Below, piece by piece: positions 29,015 through 38,168 of a stretch of 64,000 nucleotides of DNA. The stretch is from JBFWWP01 sp050246115. Its GTDB lineage: Bacteria > Planctomycetota > UBA8108 > UBA1146 > JAJFFE01. The notes under the pieces are model-generated. The model was not told where the DNA came from and did no database searches. It saw only the letters and a list, made by a program, of their open reading frames with translations. The stretch spans positions 53,073 to 117,072 of the forward strand of contig JBFWWP010000020.1 in assembly GCA_050246115.1 (NCBI GenBank), given 5' to 3'. Both the position numbers and the translations under genes were made by a program. Each line of letters opens with the position of its first letter. Positions within the stretch are counted from its first letter, which is position 1.

Positions 29015-30160
29015 ATGCTGCCCCCCCGAAAACCAACCCGTGCCGTGAAGATCGGGTCCGTTACCATCGGCGGCGGCCAGCCGATCGCCGTGCAGAGTAT
29101 GTGCGCGACCTCCACGAAGGACGTGCCCGCCACCCTCGCCCAGATTCGACACTTGGTCGCGGCTGGCGCAGACATCCTGCGGCTCGCCGTGGACAACCCC
29201 CGGGACGCGGAAGCGTTGGCGGAGATCCGACCGCAGACCCAAGCCAACCTCGTCGTCGATCTGCAAGAGAACTACCGGCTGGCCGCCCGGGTGGCCCCGT
29301 TCGTCGACAAGATCCGGTACAACCCAGGCCACCTCTATCACCACGAGCGCGAAAAGCCCTGGCAGGACAAGGTGCGCTTCATCGTGGATCAAGCCGTGGC
29401 GCACGACTGCGCGTTGCGAGTCGGCGTGAACTGCGGTTCGGTCGACCCCGCGAAGAAGGCCACCCACGACCCGCACGACTCGATCGGCCCGATGCTCGAG
29501 AGCGCGCTGGAACACTGTGCGCTCCTCGACGACCTGGGTTTCACCCGCTACTGCGTATCGCTCAAGGACTCGGATCCCGACAAAGTCATCGCCGCCAACA
29601 TGCGTTTCGCCGCCGCGCGCCCGGAGGTGCCGCTCCATCTCGGGGTCACGGAAGCGGGCCTGCCCCCGGACGGCGTACTGAAGACCCGAATCGCCTTCGA
29701 GCAGTTGATCGGTCAAGGAATCGGCGACACGATCCGGGTTTCCTTGACGGTGCCCAATTCCCGCAAGCACGAAGAGATCGAGGCGGGCCGCCAGATTCTC
29801 GCCGACATCGCGAGCGGGCGAGTCCGGACCGTAGTCCGCTTCGATCGCGAACGTCTCAACATCATCAGCTGCCCGAGCTGTTCGCGCGTCGAGAATCAGG
29901 CCTTCGTCGAGTTGGCCCAGGACGTCAAGGAACTCACGCGCTATGCCGAGCAACACGCCATCACGATCGCGATCATGGGTTGTCGCGTGAACGGACCCGG
30001 GGAAACGGACGACGCCGACCTCGGCTTGTGGTGCGCACCGACGTTCGTCAACCTGAAGCGAGGCACCGAAGCCCTCGGAGCATTTCCGTACGACCAAATC
30101 CTGCCGCGACTCAAGGACGAGTTGGACCGCATCATCGCGACCAAGGGGGTAGCTCGTTGA
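29015..30160 (+). CDS. ispG: 4-hydroxy-3-methylbut-2-enyl diphosphate synthase
   Basis: IspG/GcpE, 381 residues, the compact bacterial form without the insert domain. It is the penultimate enzyme of the MEP isoprenoid pathway and reduces MEcPP to HMBPP with a [4Fe-4S] cluster. Cluster ligands are in SCPSCSR (~residue 288) and GCRVNGPGE (~residue 326), with the catalytic Glu in the latter. The N-terminal TIM barrel starts VKIGSVTIGGGQPIAVQSM. AGGAG lies before the ATG. No other isoprenoid gene is adjacent; serC converges from the other side. Confidence 0.96.
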   Translation: MLPPRKPTRAVKIGSVTIGGGQPIAVQSMCATSTKDVPATLAQIRHLVAAGADILRLAVDNPRDAEALAEIRPQTQANLVVDLQENYRLAARVAPFVDKIRYNPGHLYHHEREKPWQDKVRFIVDQAVAHDCALRVGVNCGSVDPAKKATHDPHDSIGPMLESALEHCALLDDLGFTRYCVSLKDSDPDKVIAANMRFAAARPEVPLHLGVTEAGLPPDGVLKTRIAFEQLIGQGIGDTIRVSLTVPNSRKHEEIEAGRQILADIASGRVRTVVRFDRERLNIISCPSCSRVENQAFVELAQDVKELTRYAEQHAITIAIMGCRVNGPGETDDADLGLWCAPTFVNLKRGTEALGAFPYDQILPRLKDELDRIIATKGVAR

Positions 30161-30200
30161 CTCGGGTATCCCGTGACCTTGAAGCTCCGGACTCCGAATC

Positions 30201-31352
30201 TCACCCGCGAACTTGCGCGTAGGCCCAATCGATCCAAGGGAAGAGTGCCTGCAGGTCGGCGCGCTCGACGGTGGCTCCACCCCACAACCGCAATCCCGGC
30301 GGCGCGTCGCGGTAGGAAGCGATGTCGAACCCGGCCCCTTCCGCCTCGAGCAGTGAGGTGAGTTTCTTGACCACTGCTGCCTGATTCTCGACGCTCTGCG
30401 CGCAGAACCATGGATCGGTCAGACGCAAGCAGATCGACGTGCAAGAACGCACCGCGGGGTCGCGCGCCAGAAACTCGATCCAGGGCGTCCGCTCGACCCA
30501 CTCGGCAACCGCCGCAAGGTTCGCCTCGCTGCGCTCGATCAAGGCCGGGGCGCCGCCGATCTCTTCCGCCCAACTCAAACTGTCGAGTACGTCCTCGACG
30601 CACAGCATCGACGGAGTGTTGATGGTGTCGCCCTTGAAGATGGCTTCGTCGAGTTTGCCCTTCTTGACCATGCGGAAGATCTTCGGCATCGGCCAAGTAG
30701 GTGTATGGCTCTCGAGACGCTCCACGGCACGTGGTCCGAGCGCGATCATGCCGTGCTGCGCCTCGCCACCCAACACCTTCTGCCAGGAGTAGGTGATCAC
30801 GTCGAGCTTGCGCCAGGGCATCCGCATGGAGAAGACCGCGGAAGTCGCGTCACAAATGGTCAGCCCTTGCCGACCGTCGGAGATCCAGTCCCCGTGCGGA
30901 ACCCTCACCCCGGACGTCGTGCCATTCCAGGTGAAGACGAGATCCCGTTGCGGGTCGTACTGGGCGAGATCCGGCAGCTCCCCGTAGTCGGCCTCCAGAA
31001 CCTGCACCGCGGGGAGTTCGAGTTCCTTCAGGATGTCGGTGACCCACTCTCGGCCGAAGGCTTCCCAGCCCGCCACGGCGACGCCCCGCGGTCCCAGCAG
31101 AGACCACATCGCCATCTCGACGGCACCCGTGTCGGAAGCAGCAACGATTCCCAGTTTGTAGTCGTCGGGGAGCCCCAAGAGCGCGTGCGACCGTTCAATG
31201 ACCTCGGCCAGCTTGCGACGGCCATCCTTGGAACGGTGCGAACGACCGACCAGCGCCTGATCGAGAACCCCAGGGTTCCAACCGCGGCGTTTGGCGCAGG
31301 GGCCCGATGAGAAGCACGGATTGTTCGGCTTGATCGTGGGTTTGATGCTCAT
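30201..31352 (-). CDS. serC: phosphoserine aminotransferase
   Basis: SerC, 383 residues, of the type with the N-terminus KPNNPCFSSGPCAKRRGW found in alpha-proteobacteria and planctomycetes rather than the E. coli type. It converts 3-phosphohydroxypyruvate and glutamate to phosphoserine and 2-oxoglutarate (serine and pyridoxal phosphate synthesis). The PLP lysine is in TYSWQKVLGGEAQHG; the substrate loop HRSKDGRRKL is near residue 40. The start is the ATG before SIKPTIK; the frame upstream is open but non-coding. Divergent from the photolyase gene and convergent with ispG. Confidence 0.93.
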   Translation of the reverse strand: MSIKPTIKPNNPCFSSGPCAKRRGWNPGVLDQALVGRSHRSKDGRRKLAEVIERSHALLGLPDDYKLGIVAASDTGAVEMAMWSLLGPRGVAVAGWEAFGREWVTDILKELELPAVQVLEADYGELPDLAQYDPQRDLVFTWNGTTSGVRVPHGDWISDGRQGLTICDATSAVFSMRMPWRKLDVITYSWQKVLGGEAQHGMIALGPRAVERLESHTPTWPMPKIFRMVKKGKLDEAIFKGDTINTPSMLCVEDVLDSLSWAEEIGGAPALIERSEANLAAVAEWVERTPWIEFLARDPAVRSCTSICLRLTDPWFCAQSVENQAAVVKKLTSLLEAEGAGFDIASYRDAPPGLRLWGGATVERADLQALFPWIDWAYAQVRG

Positions 31353-31563
31353 GGCGCGAGGATATTGCCCGTCGCCGGGGTTGCCCAGCGAATCCAGGTC
31401 GACGGCCGCAGCCGTTTTCCGTCTTGCGCGCCACGAGTCCGGCCTGCTAAGGCATGAGCGCCGCCGTCGGGTGACTTGGCGCACTCCGAGGCGCCTACCC
31501 AGAGGTCGGGGCGTTGGAGTTCCCTGTTGGACTTCATTTCTCGCCCCAGCGACAGGAGCCGCC

Positions 31564-33060
31564 CTGGACGAAGTCCCCAACACCCGCGTCCGCCTCCGCA
31601 ACCGACTACCGGTCCGTCGGGACGGGGACTTCGTATTGTATTGGATGGTCGCGAACCGGCGGCTCGGCTGGAACTTCGCGCTGCAACGCGCGGTCGAGTG
31701 GTGCCGTGAACTCGACCGACCGCTGATCATCCTGGAGGCCCTGCGATGCGGATACCCCTGGGCCAGCCCCCGCCTCCACCGCTTCGTTCTCGACGGTATG
31801 CAATGCAACCGGAGCGCCTGCGCCGGGTCTTCGGTCCGTTACTATCCGTACGTGGAGCCCGTGCTCGACGCGGGCAAAGGCCTCCTCGAAGCGCTGGCCC
31901 AAGATGCTTGCGTCGTCGTAACCGATGACTTCCCGTGCTTCATCGTTCCCGCCATGACCCGCGCCGCCGCCGAACGGGTTCCCGTGCGACTCGAGGACGT
32001 CGACTCCAACGGTCTGCTACCCATGCGCTCGACGGAGCAGGTGTTTCCGACGGCGTATGCCCTGCGCAGATTCCTGCAGAAGCACCTCGCGGAGCACCTG
32101 GCTGCCCCGCCGGCCGAGAATCCGCTCGGCCCCCTGAAACGACGCGGCATGGCGACGCTCCCGCGTGAGGTCGAGCGCCGCTGGCCGGAGGCGTCGGATG
32201 AACTCCTCGCGGGAAGCCCGGCCGCGCTCGCCGCACTGCCTCTCGACCACAGCGTCCCGGTGACCTCGACGCGCGGCGGTGCGGACGCCGCTGCGCGCGC
32301 GATGACCGAGTTCCTCGACCACCGGCTCAGCCGCTATGCCGAAGACCGCAATCAACCGGAGCGAGCGGTCACGAGTGAGCTGTCCCCGTACCTCCACTTT
32401 GGACATGTGTCGGTGCACCAAGTCGTCGACGAGGTGCTGGCGCGCGAGGAGTGGTCGATCGAAGACCTCCCCGCGACGGGCAACGGCTCACGAGCTGGGT
32501 GGTGGCAGGTCGGTGAGAACGCCGAGGGCTTCCTCGACGAACTCGTCACTTGGCGAGAACTGGGGTTCAACCTGTGCGCGCACCGAGACGACTACGCGCG
32601 CTACGAGTCGCTCCCGGACTGGGCTCAGAAAACGCTCGACGAACATGCGAGTGACCCTCGCGAACCCAGCTACGACCTGGAGCAGTTCGACCGCGCAGCG
32701 ACCCACGACGAACTTTGGAACGCGGCCCAGACCCAACTGGTGCGGGAGGGACGAATCCACAACTATCTTCGCATGCTATGGGGCAAGAAGATCCTCGAGT
32801 GGAGCCGGACGCCCAGGGACGCCCTGGCGACCATGATCGAGCTCAACAACCGTTACGCCCTCGACGGCCGCAACCCCAACTCCTACAGCGGGATCTTCTG
32901 GGTGCTCGGCCGCTATGACCGGCCCTGGGGACCGGAGCGCAAGGTGTTCGGGAAGATCCGTTACATGTCGTCGGAGAACACCGCGCGCAAGGTCAGCCTC
33001 CGGGGTTACCTCGAGCGCTACTCGAGCGCGGCGGCGCGTGGCTGCCTCGACTTCGGTTGA
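31564..33060 (+). CDS. phr: class II deoxyribodipyrimidine photolyase
   Basis: About 498 residues. FAD-dependent repair of cyclobutane pyrimidine dimers using blue light. Class II features: DGDFVLYWMVANRR...NFALQRAVEW at the N-terminus, EALRCGYPWASPRLHRF, and the FAD-domain signature RNPNSYSGIFWVLGRYDRPWGPER near the C-terminus. Homology starts before the first good ATG (31645), so translation must begin upstream. The best candidate is a CTG at 31564 with ACAGGAG six bases upstream; this start is uncertain. It lies 255 bp before the lipid-modification operon, matching photolyase-linked light-stress clusters. Confidence 0.9.
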   Translation: MDEVPNTRVRLRNRLPVRRDGDFVLYWMVANRRLGWNFALQRAVEWCRELDRPLIILEALRCGYPWASPRLHRFVLDGMQCNRSACAGSSVRYYPYVEPVLDAGKGLLEALAQDACVVVTDDFPCFIVPAMTRAAAERVPVRLEDVDSNGLLPMRSTEQVFPTAYALRRFLQKHLAEHLAAPPAENPLGPLKRRGMATLPREVERRWPEASDELLAGSPAALAALPLDHSVPVTSTRGGADAAARAMTEFLDHRLSRYAEDRNQPERAVTSELSPYLHFGHVSVHQVVDEVLAREEWSIEDLPATGNGSRAGWWQVGENAEGFLDELVTWRELGFNLCAHRDDYARYESLPDWAQKTLDEHASDPREPSYDLEQFDRAATHDELWNAAQTQLVREGRIHNYLRMLWGKKILEWSRTPRDALATMIELNNRYALDGRNPNSYSGIFWVLGRYDRPWGPERKVFGKIRYMSSENTARKVSLRGYLERYSSAAARGCLDFG

Positions 33061-33315
33061 AGTTCCGGTCCTCCCGCGCCCGGTCCAGGACCAACCCGCC
33101 CCCCGGGCGCTCCTCAGGGAGCTGAATCCGGGGCGCCCGGGACCACGAACCTTCCCGGGAACCCGCCGGCGAGCCGCCACTTGCGCCTCGACAAACGGCC
33201 CGCCACACCCGACGCTCCCGGCGGCAGGTGCGATGGGGGAGTTCCCGTGCGACCTGAACCCTGAGCCGAACCCAGGCCGAGCGCACCCCGCGACCGGCGA
33301 GAGCGGAAAGCAACC

Positions 33316-34272
33316 ATGCACCCCGATCCCCCCGCTCCGGCGACCCGCCTCCAGAGGTTCTGGCGCCCGCTCGCGAGCTTCTTCGACGGCAGGGCCGACG
33401 AAAACGCGACCCTCGACCCGTCGATCGCGGACCGTGTGGACTGGATCCGCATCCTCCCGTTCTTGGGAGTCCACGTGTTGTGCCTCGGGGTCGTTTGGGT
33501 GGGTTGGAGTGCGACCGCAGTAGCCGTGGCCGTCGGCCTGTATGCGGTACGGATGTTCGCCATCACGGCGTTCTATCACCGCTACTTCTCGCACCGCAGC
33601 TTCAAAACCTCGCGTCACGTGCAGTTCCTCGGCGCGCTCCTCGCCAACATGGCCGGCCAACGTGGCCCGCTCTGGTGGGCGGCACACCACCGACATCACC
33701 ATCGTCACTCCGACACACCGGCGGATGCCCACTCTCCTCGCGAACGCGGCTTCTGGTGGAGCCATGTGTTCTGGTTCACCTGCCGCCGAAACTTTCGTAC
33801 GCGCTGGGAACTCGTGCGCGACCTCGCGAAGTTCCGGGAGCTCCGCTTCCTCGACCGTTTCGACTGGATCGCCCCGAGCCTGCTGGCGCTCGGGCTCTAC
33901 GCGATCGGCGTGGGGCTCGAAGCCTGGGCTCCCACGCTCGGTACCAGCGGACTCCAGTTGCTCGTCTGGGGCTTTGGCGTGTCGACCGTCGCGGTGTTCC
34001 ACGCCACCTGTACGATCAACTCGCTGGGGCATCTCTTTGGCCGCCAACGCTACGCAACCCAAGACGAGAGCCGCAACAGCGCCCTGCTCGCGTTCCTCAC
34101 TCTGGGCGAGGGATGGCACAACAATCACCACCACTACCCGGCCGCGACCCGCCAAGGTTTCTACTGGTGGGAGATCGACCTCACGTACTACGTGCTCCGC
34201 GGGCTCGCTTCACTCGGCGTCGTTCGCGAGCTGAGGCCCGTCCCGGAGCGGGTGCGAGCGCAGCGACCATGA
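33316..34272 (+). CDS. membrane acyl-lipid/acyl-CoA fatty acid desaturase
   Basis: 318 residues. Integral-membrane di-iron desaturase of the delta-9 (stearoyl-CoA-type) family with three histidine boxes: HRYFSH (~residue 89), HHRHHHRH (~125) and HNNHHH (~273), and four membrane helices. It introduces a double bond into fatty acyl chains. First gene of a nine-gene run in which each stop overlaps the next start; its TGA overlaps the ATG of the FAD oxidoreductase. A desaturase here could supply the olefin methylated by the CFA-type enzymes downstream. Confidence 0.9.
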   Translation: MHPDPPAPATRLQRFWRPLASFFDGRADENATLDPSIADRVDWIRILPFLGVHVLCLGVVWVGWSATAVAVAVGLYAVRMFAITAFYHRYFSHRSFKTSRHVQFLGALLANMAGQRGPLWWAAHHRHHHRHSDTPADAHSPRERGFWWSHVFWFTCRRNFRTRWELVRDLAKFRELRFLDRFDWIAPSLLALGLYAIGVGLEAWAPTLGTSGLQLLVWGFGVSTVAVFHATCTINSLGHLFGRQRYATQDESRNSALLAFLTLGEGWHNNHHHYPAATRQGFYWWEIDLTYYVLRGLASLGVVRELRPVPERVRAQRP

Positions 34273-35516
34273 GAATCGCCGTCGTTGGTTCCGGCATTTC
34301 GGGCCTGGTCTGCGCCTACCTCCTCAGCCGGCGGCACGAGGTCCAGGTCTTCGAAGCGCAGGACACCCTTGGTGGCCACACCCATACCGTGGCGGTCGAG
34401 CACGCCGGCCAAGAGTACGCCATCGACACTGGCTTCATCGTCTACAACGAAACCAACTACCCCAACTTCACCCGCTTGCTGAATGAGCTCGCCGTACCCA
34501 CCCAAGCGACCGAGATGAGCTTCAGCGTCCGCAGCGAGCGGCACAACCTCGAGTACAACGGTGCCTCCCTCACGACGCTCTTCGCCCAGCGGCGTAACCT
34601 CGTGCGTGTCGGCTTCTGGCGCATGCTTCGCGACATTCTGCGATTCTATCGGTCGGCTCGGTCGCTCTTGTCCACTGCCGATGAGACACTCACCCTCATC
34701 GATTACCTGCAGGGTCAGGGTTATTCGCGTGAGTTCATCGACTGGCACATTCTGCCCATGGGCGCAGCCATCTGGTCGACCGATCTCGTCGGGACGGGAC
34801 AGTTCCCGCTCGTGACCTTCCTCCGCTTCTTCGAGCGCCATGGCTTCCTTCGCGTCAGCGGTCGTCCGCAGTGGCGCACGATCGTTGGCGGATCTTCGAC
34901 TTACGTGCGCGCACTGATGCCGCGCATCGGCCGAATCCACACCCGGCGACCGGTCGCTCGGATCCGTCGCCAAGCCGAGGGGGTCGACCTCGTCACCGTC
35001 GCTGGGGACCACTCGCACTTCGACGCCGTGGTACTCGCGACGCACTCCGATCAGGCCCTCCCCCTGCTCGCCGACGCGACACCGGCCGAGCGCGAGATCC
35101 TCGGATCCATGAGTTACCAACAGAACGAAGTCGTCCTCCACACCGACACTCGCCTGCTTCCCCGGAGTCGCCGGGCTTGGGCCAGCTGGAACTATCACCT
35201 GACCGAATCCAATCGCGGCCTACCCACGGTCACCTACAACATGAACCTGCTACAGCGTCTGACCGCACCGGTAACCTTCTGCGTGACCCTCAATCGAAGC
35301 GACGCGATCGACCCGGAGAAGGTGATTCGAACCCTCCAAGTGCATCACCCCCGCTTCGATCGAACCGCGGTTGCTGCGCGCAAACGTCACGCCGAGATCA
35401 ATGGGCGCGCGAATACCTACTACTGCGGCGCCTACTGGGGCGACGGTTTCCACGAGGACGGCGTCAACAGCGCCCTCGCGGTGTGCCGGCACTTCGGAGA
35501 GGAACTCAGCCCGTGA
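34269..35516 (+). CDS. FAD-dependent amine-oxidase-like oxidoreductase
   Basis: 415 residues. N-terminal dinucleotide-binding motif IAVVGSGISGLVCAYLLSRRH, then EAQDTLGGHTHT and IDTGFIVYNETNYPNF, typical of the NAD/FAD-binding proteins that pair with DUF1365 and CFA synthases (such as mycobacterial Rv0449c and the actinobacterial TmsA-like reductases). Family members reduce or desaturate methyl-branched lipid intermediates; the exact reaction here is inferred. C-terminal FAD contact region GAYWGDGFHEDGVNSA. ATGA overlap with the desaturase, GTGA overlap with the next gene. Confidence 0.88.
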   Translation: MRIAVVGSGISGLVCAYLLSRRHEVQVFEAQDTLGGHTHTVAVEHAGQEYAIDTGFIVYNETNYPNFTRLLNELAVPTQATEMSFSVRSERHNLEYNGASLTTLFAQRRNLVRVGFWRMLRDILRFYRSARSLLSTADETLTLIDYLQGQGYSREFIDWHILPMGAAIWSTDLVGTGQFPLVTFLRFFERHGFLRVSGRPQWRTIVGGSSTYVRALMPRIGRIHTRRPVARIRRQAEGVDLVTVAGDHSHFDAVVLATHSDQALPLLADATPAEREILGSMSYQQNEVVLHTDTRLLPRSRRAWASWNYHLTESNRGLPTVTYNMNLLQRLTAPVTFCVTLNRSDAIDPEKVIRTLQVHHPRFDRTAVAARKRHAEINGRANTYYCGAYWGDGFHEDGVNSALAVCRHFGEELSP

Positions 35517-36298
35517 AATCATGCCTCTATGAAGGCCAGGTTCGCCACCGCCGATTCGGCCCGGTGGCGCACGACTTCACGGCGCGCGTGCTGCTGTTCT
35601 ACGTGGACCTCGCGGAAGTAGACGCTGGCCTGCTCCCGTGGATCAACACCGAGCGGCGCTGGGCCCCGTTTCGCCTGCTGCGCGCGGATCATGTCGGCGG
35701 TCCCGCCGAGGCGCTCGAGGAGTCGATTCGGACGCTCGTCGCGAAACGTACCGGACGCCACCCCACCGGACCGATTCGCTTGCTCACGCACCTACGCTGT
35801 TTCGGTCACTGCTTCAATCCCGTGAGCTTCTTCTACGTCTTCAGTGCCGATGATCGGACGGTCGAGACCATCGTCGCCGAGGTCAGCAACACACCTTGGC
35901 GCGAACGCCACCTCTACCTCGTGACCCCCACGGCCGACTCGACCGGGAGCCGTCTGCGAGAACGTTTCCCCAAGGAGTTCCACGTCTCGCCGTTCATGGG
36001 GATGGACCTCGAGTACGACTGGAGCTTCTCCGCACCCGGCCGGCGCCTGGCAGCACACTTCGTCAACTTGGAGGCTGGGACGCCACTCTTCGATGCGACC
36101 TTGTCGCTCACCCGCAAACCCTGTTCACGCCGCACCCTGCTCAGCGCCATGGTGCGCTACCCGTTCTTGTCGCAGCGGGTACTGTTGGCCATCTACTGGC
36201 AGGCGTTCCGCCTGTGGTGGAAGAAGGCGCCCTTCTTTCCCCACCCCAAACATCGCCAACCCAACCCTTTACCGGATCCCGATGGGAGAGCCGCATGA
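35513..36298 (+). CDS. DUF1365 family protein
   Basis: 261 residues. DUF1365 (mycobacterial Rv0448c-like). Conserved pattern: CLYEGQVRHRRFGPVAHDF at the N-terminus, LLTHLRCFGHCFNPVSFFYVF (~residues 86-106) and EFHVSPFMGMDLEYDWSF (~157). The fold is unknown to me; it always travels with the FAD oxidoreductase and CFA synthase, and a lipid-binding or lipid-modifying role is inferred. The start is GTG at 35513, overlapping the previous stop (GTGA), with GAGAGGAAC upstream. Confidence 0.88.
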   Translation: MKSCLYEGQVRHRRFGPVAHDFTARVLLFYVDLAEVDAGLLPWINTERRWAPFRLLRADHVGGPAEALEESIRTLVAKRTGRHPTGPIRLLTHLRCFGHCFNPVSFFYVFSADDRTVETIVAEVSNTPWRERHLYLVTPTADSTGSRLRERFPKEFHVSPFMGMDLEYDWSFSAPGRRLAAHFVNLEAGTPLFDATLSLTRKPCSRRTLLSAMVRYPFLSQRVLLAIYWQAFRLWWKKAPFFPHPKHRQPNPLPDPDGRAA

Positions 36299-37635
36299 GT
36301 GCACCGTCGTCGCCACCTACGACTTCACCCATCCACTCCTCGCGCCGGGTGTCGTGGCGCCATCAGCTCGCGCGGCGAGCGCTCTTCGAGCGGCTGGCCC
36401 ACCTCGAACACGGCGAGCTCACCTTCCACGAGGGCGGCCACACGTGGACTTTCGGGCGCCGTACGCGGGACCTCGACGTGAGCGCCCACGTATTCGTCGA
36501 ACGTCCGGAGCTCTACTCGCGCCTCGCGCTCGGGGGCACCGTCGGCGCCGCCGAGGCCTTCATGGCCGGGTGGTGGCGCACGCCCCACTTGGTCGAACTG
36601 GTGCGAATCCTGGTGCGCAATCGCCGAGTGCTGGTCGGACTCGATGGGGGCCTGGCGCGCGTCACGAGCCCACTTCTCAAGTTCGGACACTGGTTGCGTG
36701 CCAACACGCGCCGCGGCAGCCGCCGCAACATCGCGGCGCACTACGACCTGGGCAACGACCTCTACGCCCTGTTCTTGGACGACACCTGGATGTACTCGTG
36801 CGGATTCTTCGAAGACGACACGAACGACTTGCGCGCCGCTTCGATCGCCAAGAACGAACGGATCTGCGTCAAGCTGGCCCTGGGCCCCCAGCACCATGTC
36901 CTGGACATCGGCGGGGGCTGGGGAGGATTCGCCCTGCACGCAGCGACTCGCTTCGGCTGCAAGGTCACCATGACGACCATCAGCCAGCAACAGCACGAGC
37001 TGGCTTGCGAACGCGTACGGCGCGCGGGCCTCGAGCAACGCATCACGGTCCTCAACGCGGACTATCGGGATCTACGCGGCACTTTCGACCGCGTTGTCTC
37101 GATCGAGATGATCGAGGCGGTCGGGCATTCGTTCCACGACGCGTACTTTCGTTGCATCGGCGATCGCTTGACGGCGGACGGAATGGCCCTCGTCCAAGCG
37201 ATCACCGTCAGTGACCAGCACTACGACGAGGTGCGCACCGGAGTGGACTTCATCAAGCGCTACATCTTCCCCGGAAGCTGCCTGCCATCCGTGCGCCGAA
37301 TGCTGGACTGCGCGGGCCGGGTGTCCGACCTGCGGCTGTTTCACCTCGAAGACCTTACCCCCCACTACGCCCTGACCCTGGCCCATTGGCGACGTCGCTT
37401 CGTGGCCGCACACGAAGCCGTGCGCGCCCTGGGCCATGGCGAGGACTTCGCGCGGATGTGGGAGTTCTACCTCGCATACTGCGAAGGAGGCTTCGCCGAG
37501 CGCTTTACTGGGCTGGCACAGTTGGTGTTCACCAAGCCCAGCTGCCCGCGTTCCCCGATTGCTCCACCGACGCGAGAGCTGGCCGGCTTGCGCCAGCCCG
37601 GTGCGCCCCCCGCGGTAGTCCGGGAACACGCATGA
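36295..37635 (+). CDS. cfa: cyclopropane-fatty-acyl-phospholipid synthase
   Basis: 446 residues, SAM-dependent methyltransferase of the CFA/MMA family. SAM-binding motif VLDIGGGWGGFALHAA (~residue 202), then YRDLRGTFDRVVSIEMIEAVGH and FIKRYIFPGSCLPS, all hallmark CFA segments; the N-terminal lipid-binding domain precedes ~residue 140 (NIAAHYDLGNDLYALFLDD). It methylenates or methylates the double bond of phospholipid acyl chains in place at the membrane. Could equally be a UfaA1/TmsB-type enzyme making mid-chain methyl branches, given its FAD-oxidoreductase partner. GGGAGAG precedes the ATG; ATGA overlaps on both sides. Confidence 0.92.
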   Translation: MSAPSSPPTTSPIHSSRRVSWRHQLARRALFERLAHLEHGELTFHEGGHTWTFGRRTRDLDVSAHVFVERPELYSRLALGGTVGAAEAFMAGWWRTPHLVELVRILVRNRRVLVGLDGGLARVTSPLLKFGHWLRANTRRGSRRNIAAHYDLGNDLYALFLDDTWMYSCGFFEDDTNDLRAASIAKNERICVKLALGPQHHVLDIGGGWGGFALHAATRFGCKVTMTTISQQQHELACERVRRAGLEQRITVLNADYRDLRGTFDRVVSIEMIEAVGHSFHDAYFRCIGDRLTADGMALVQAITVSDQHYDEVRTGVDFIKRYIFPGSCLPSVRRMLDCAGRVSDLRLFHLEDLTPHYALTLAHWRRRFVAAHEAVRALGHGEDFARMWEFYLAYCEGGFAERFTGLAQLVFTKPSCPRSPIAPPTRELAGLRQPGAPPAVVREHA

Positions 37636-38168
37636 AGATCGTGAACTTCGTCTCGTTCCAGATCGGATGGTTCGCGTGCGTCCTCGGGTCCGCCTACGGC
37701 CAGCCCGTGGTCGGTGTCGTGATTGCATTCGCGTTGATCGCGTTGCACTTCGGCCTGGCCGGCGACCGCCGGGCAGAGTCGGTGGTCGTGATCGCCGCGA
37801 CGGCCCTCGGCTGGGTCGCCGAATCGCTGTACCACCGCTTCGGACTCACGACCTTCGACGCGAACGGTCCGTGGCTGGCGACGTGCCCCCTCTGGATGGT
37901 CATGATCTGGGCGCTCTTCGGCACGACGCTAAACTCATCGCTAGAGTGGCTGCAATCGCGACGGTGGCTTGCCGCGGCGTTCGGCGCCGGGAGCGGTCCG
38001 CTCGCGTACTTCGGCGGCGAGCGGCTCGGCGCGCTGCGGCTGAGCGACGACCGTGTAGCGGCGACTCTCGCCATCGCGACCACCTACACGATCGCGCTGC
38101 CCGTGCTGCTCACCTTGGCGAATCGCGTCCGTCAGCAACCCATGGCCGGACCAGGAGGGCGCCCATGA
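37632..38168 (+). CDS. DUF2878 membrane protein
   Basis: 178 residues, five to six predicted membrane helices (FQIGWFACVLGSAYG, VVGVVIAFALIALHFGLAG, LWMVMIWALFGTTLNSSL, TYTIALPVLLTLA). Matches the DUF2878 pattern, found next to CFA synthase and DUF1295 genes in many proteobacteria. Function unknown. Overlaps its neighbours by 4 bp on each side. Confidence 0.82.
   Translation: MKIVNFVSFQIGWFACVLGSAYGQPVVGVVIAFALIALHFGLAGDRRAESVVVIAATALGWVAESLYHRFGLTTFDANGPWLATCPLWMVMIWALFGTTLNSSLEWLQSRRWLAAAFGAGSGPLAYFGGERLGALRLSDDRVAATLAIATTYTIALPVLLTLANRVRQQPMAGPGGRP

Noticed and set aside
28891..30222. 443-codon Arg/Pro-rich frame overlapping ispG
   Set aside because: Out of frame with the certain ispG gene; low-complexity composition.
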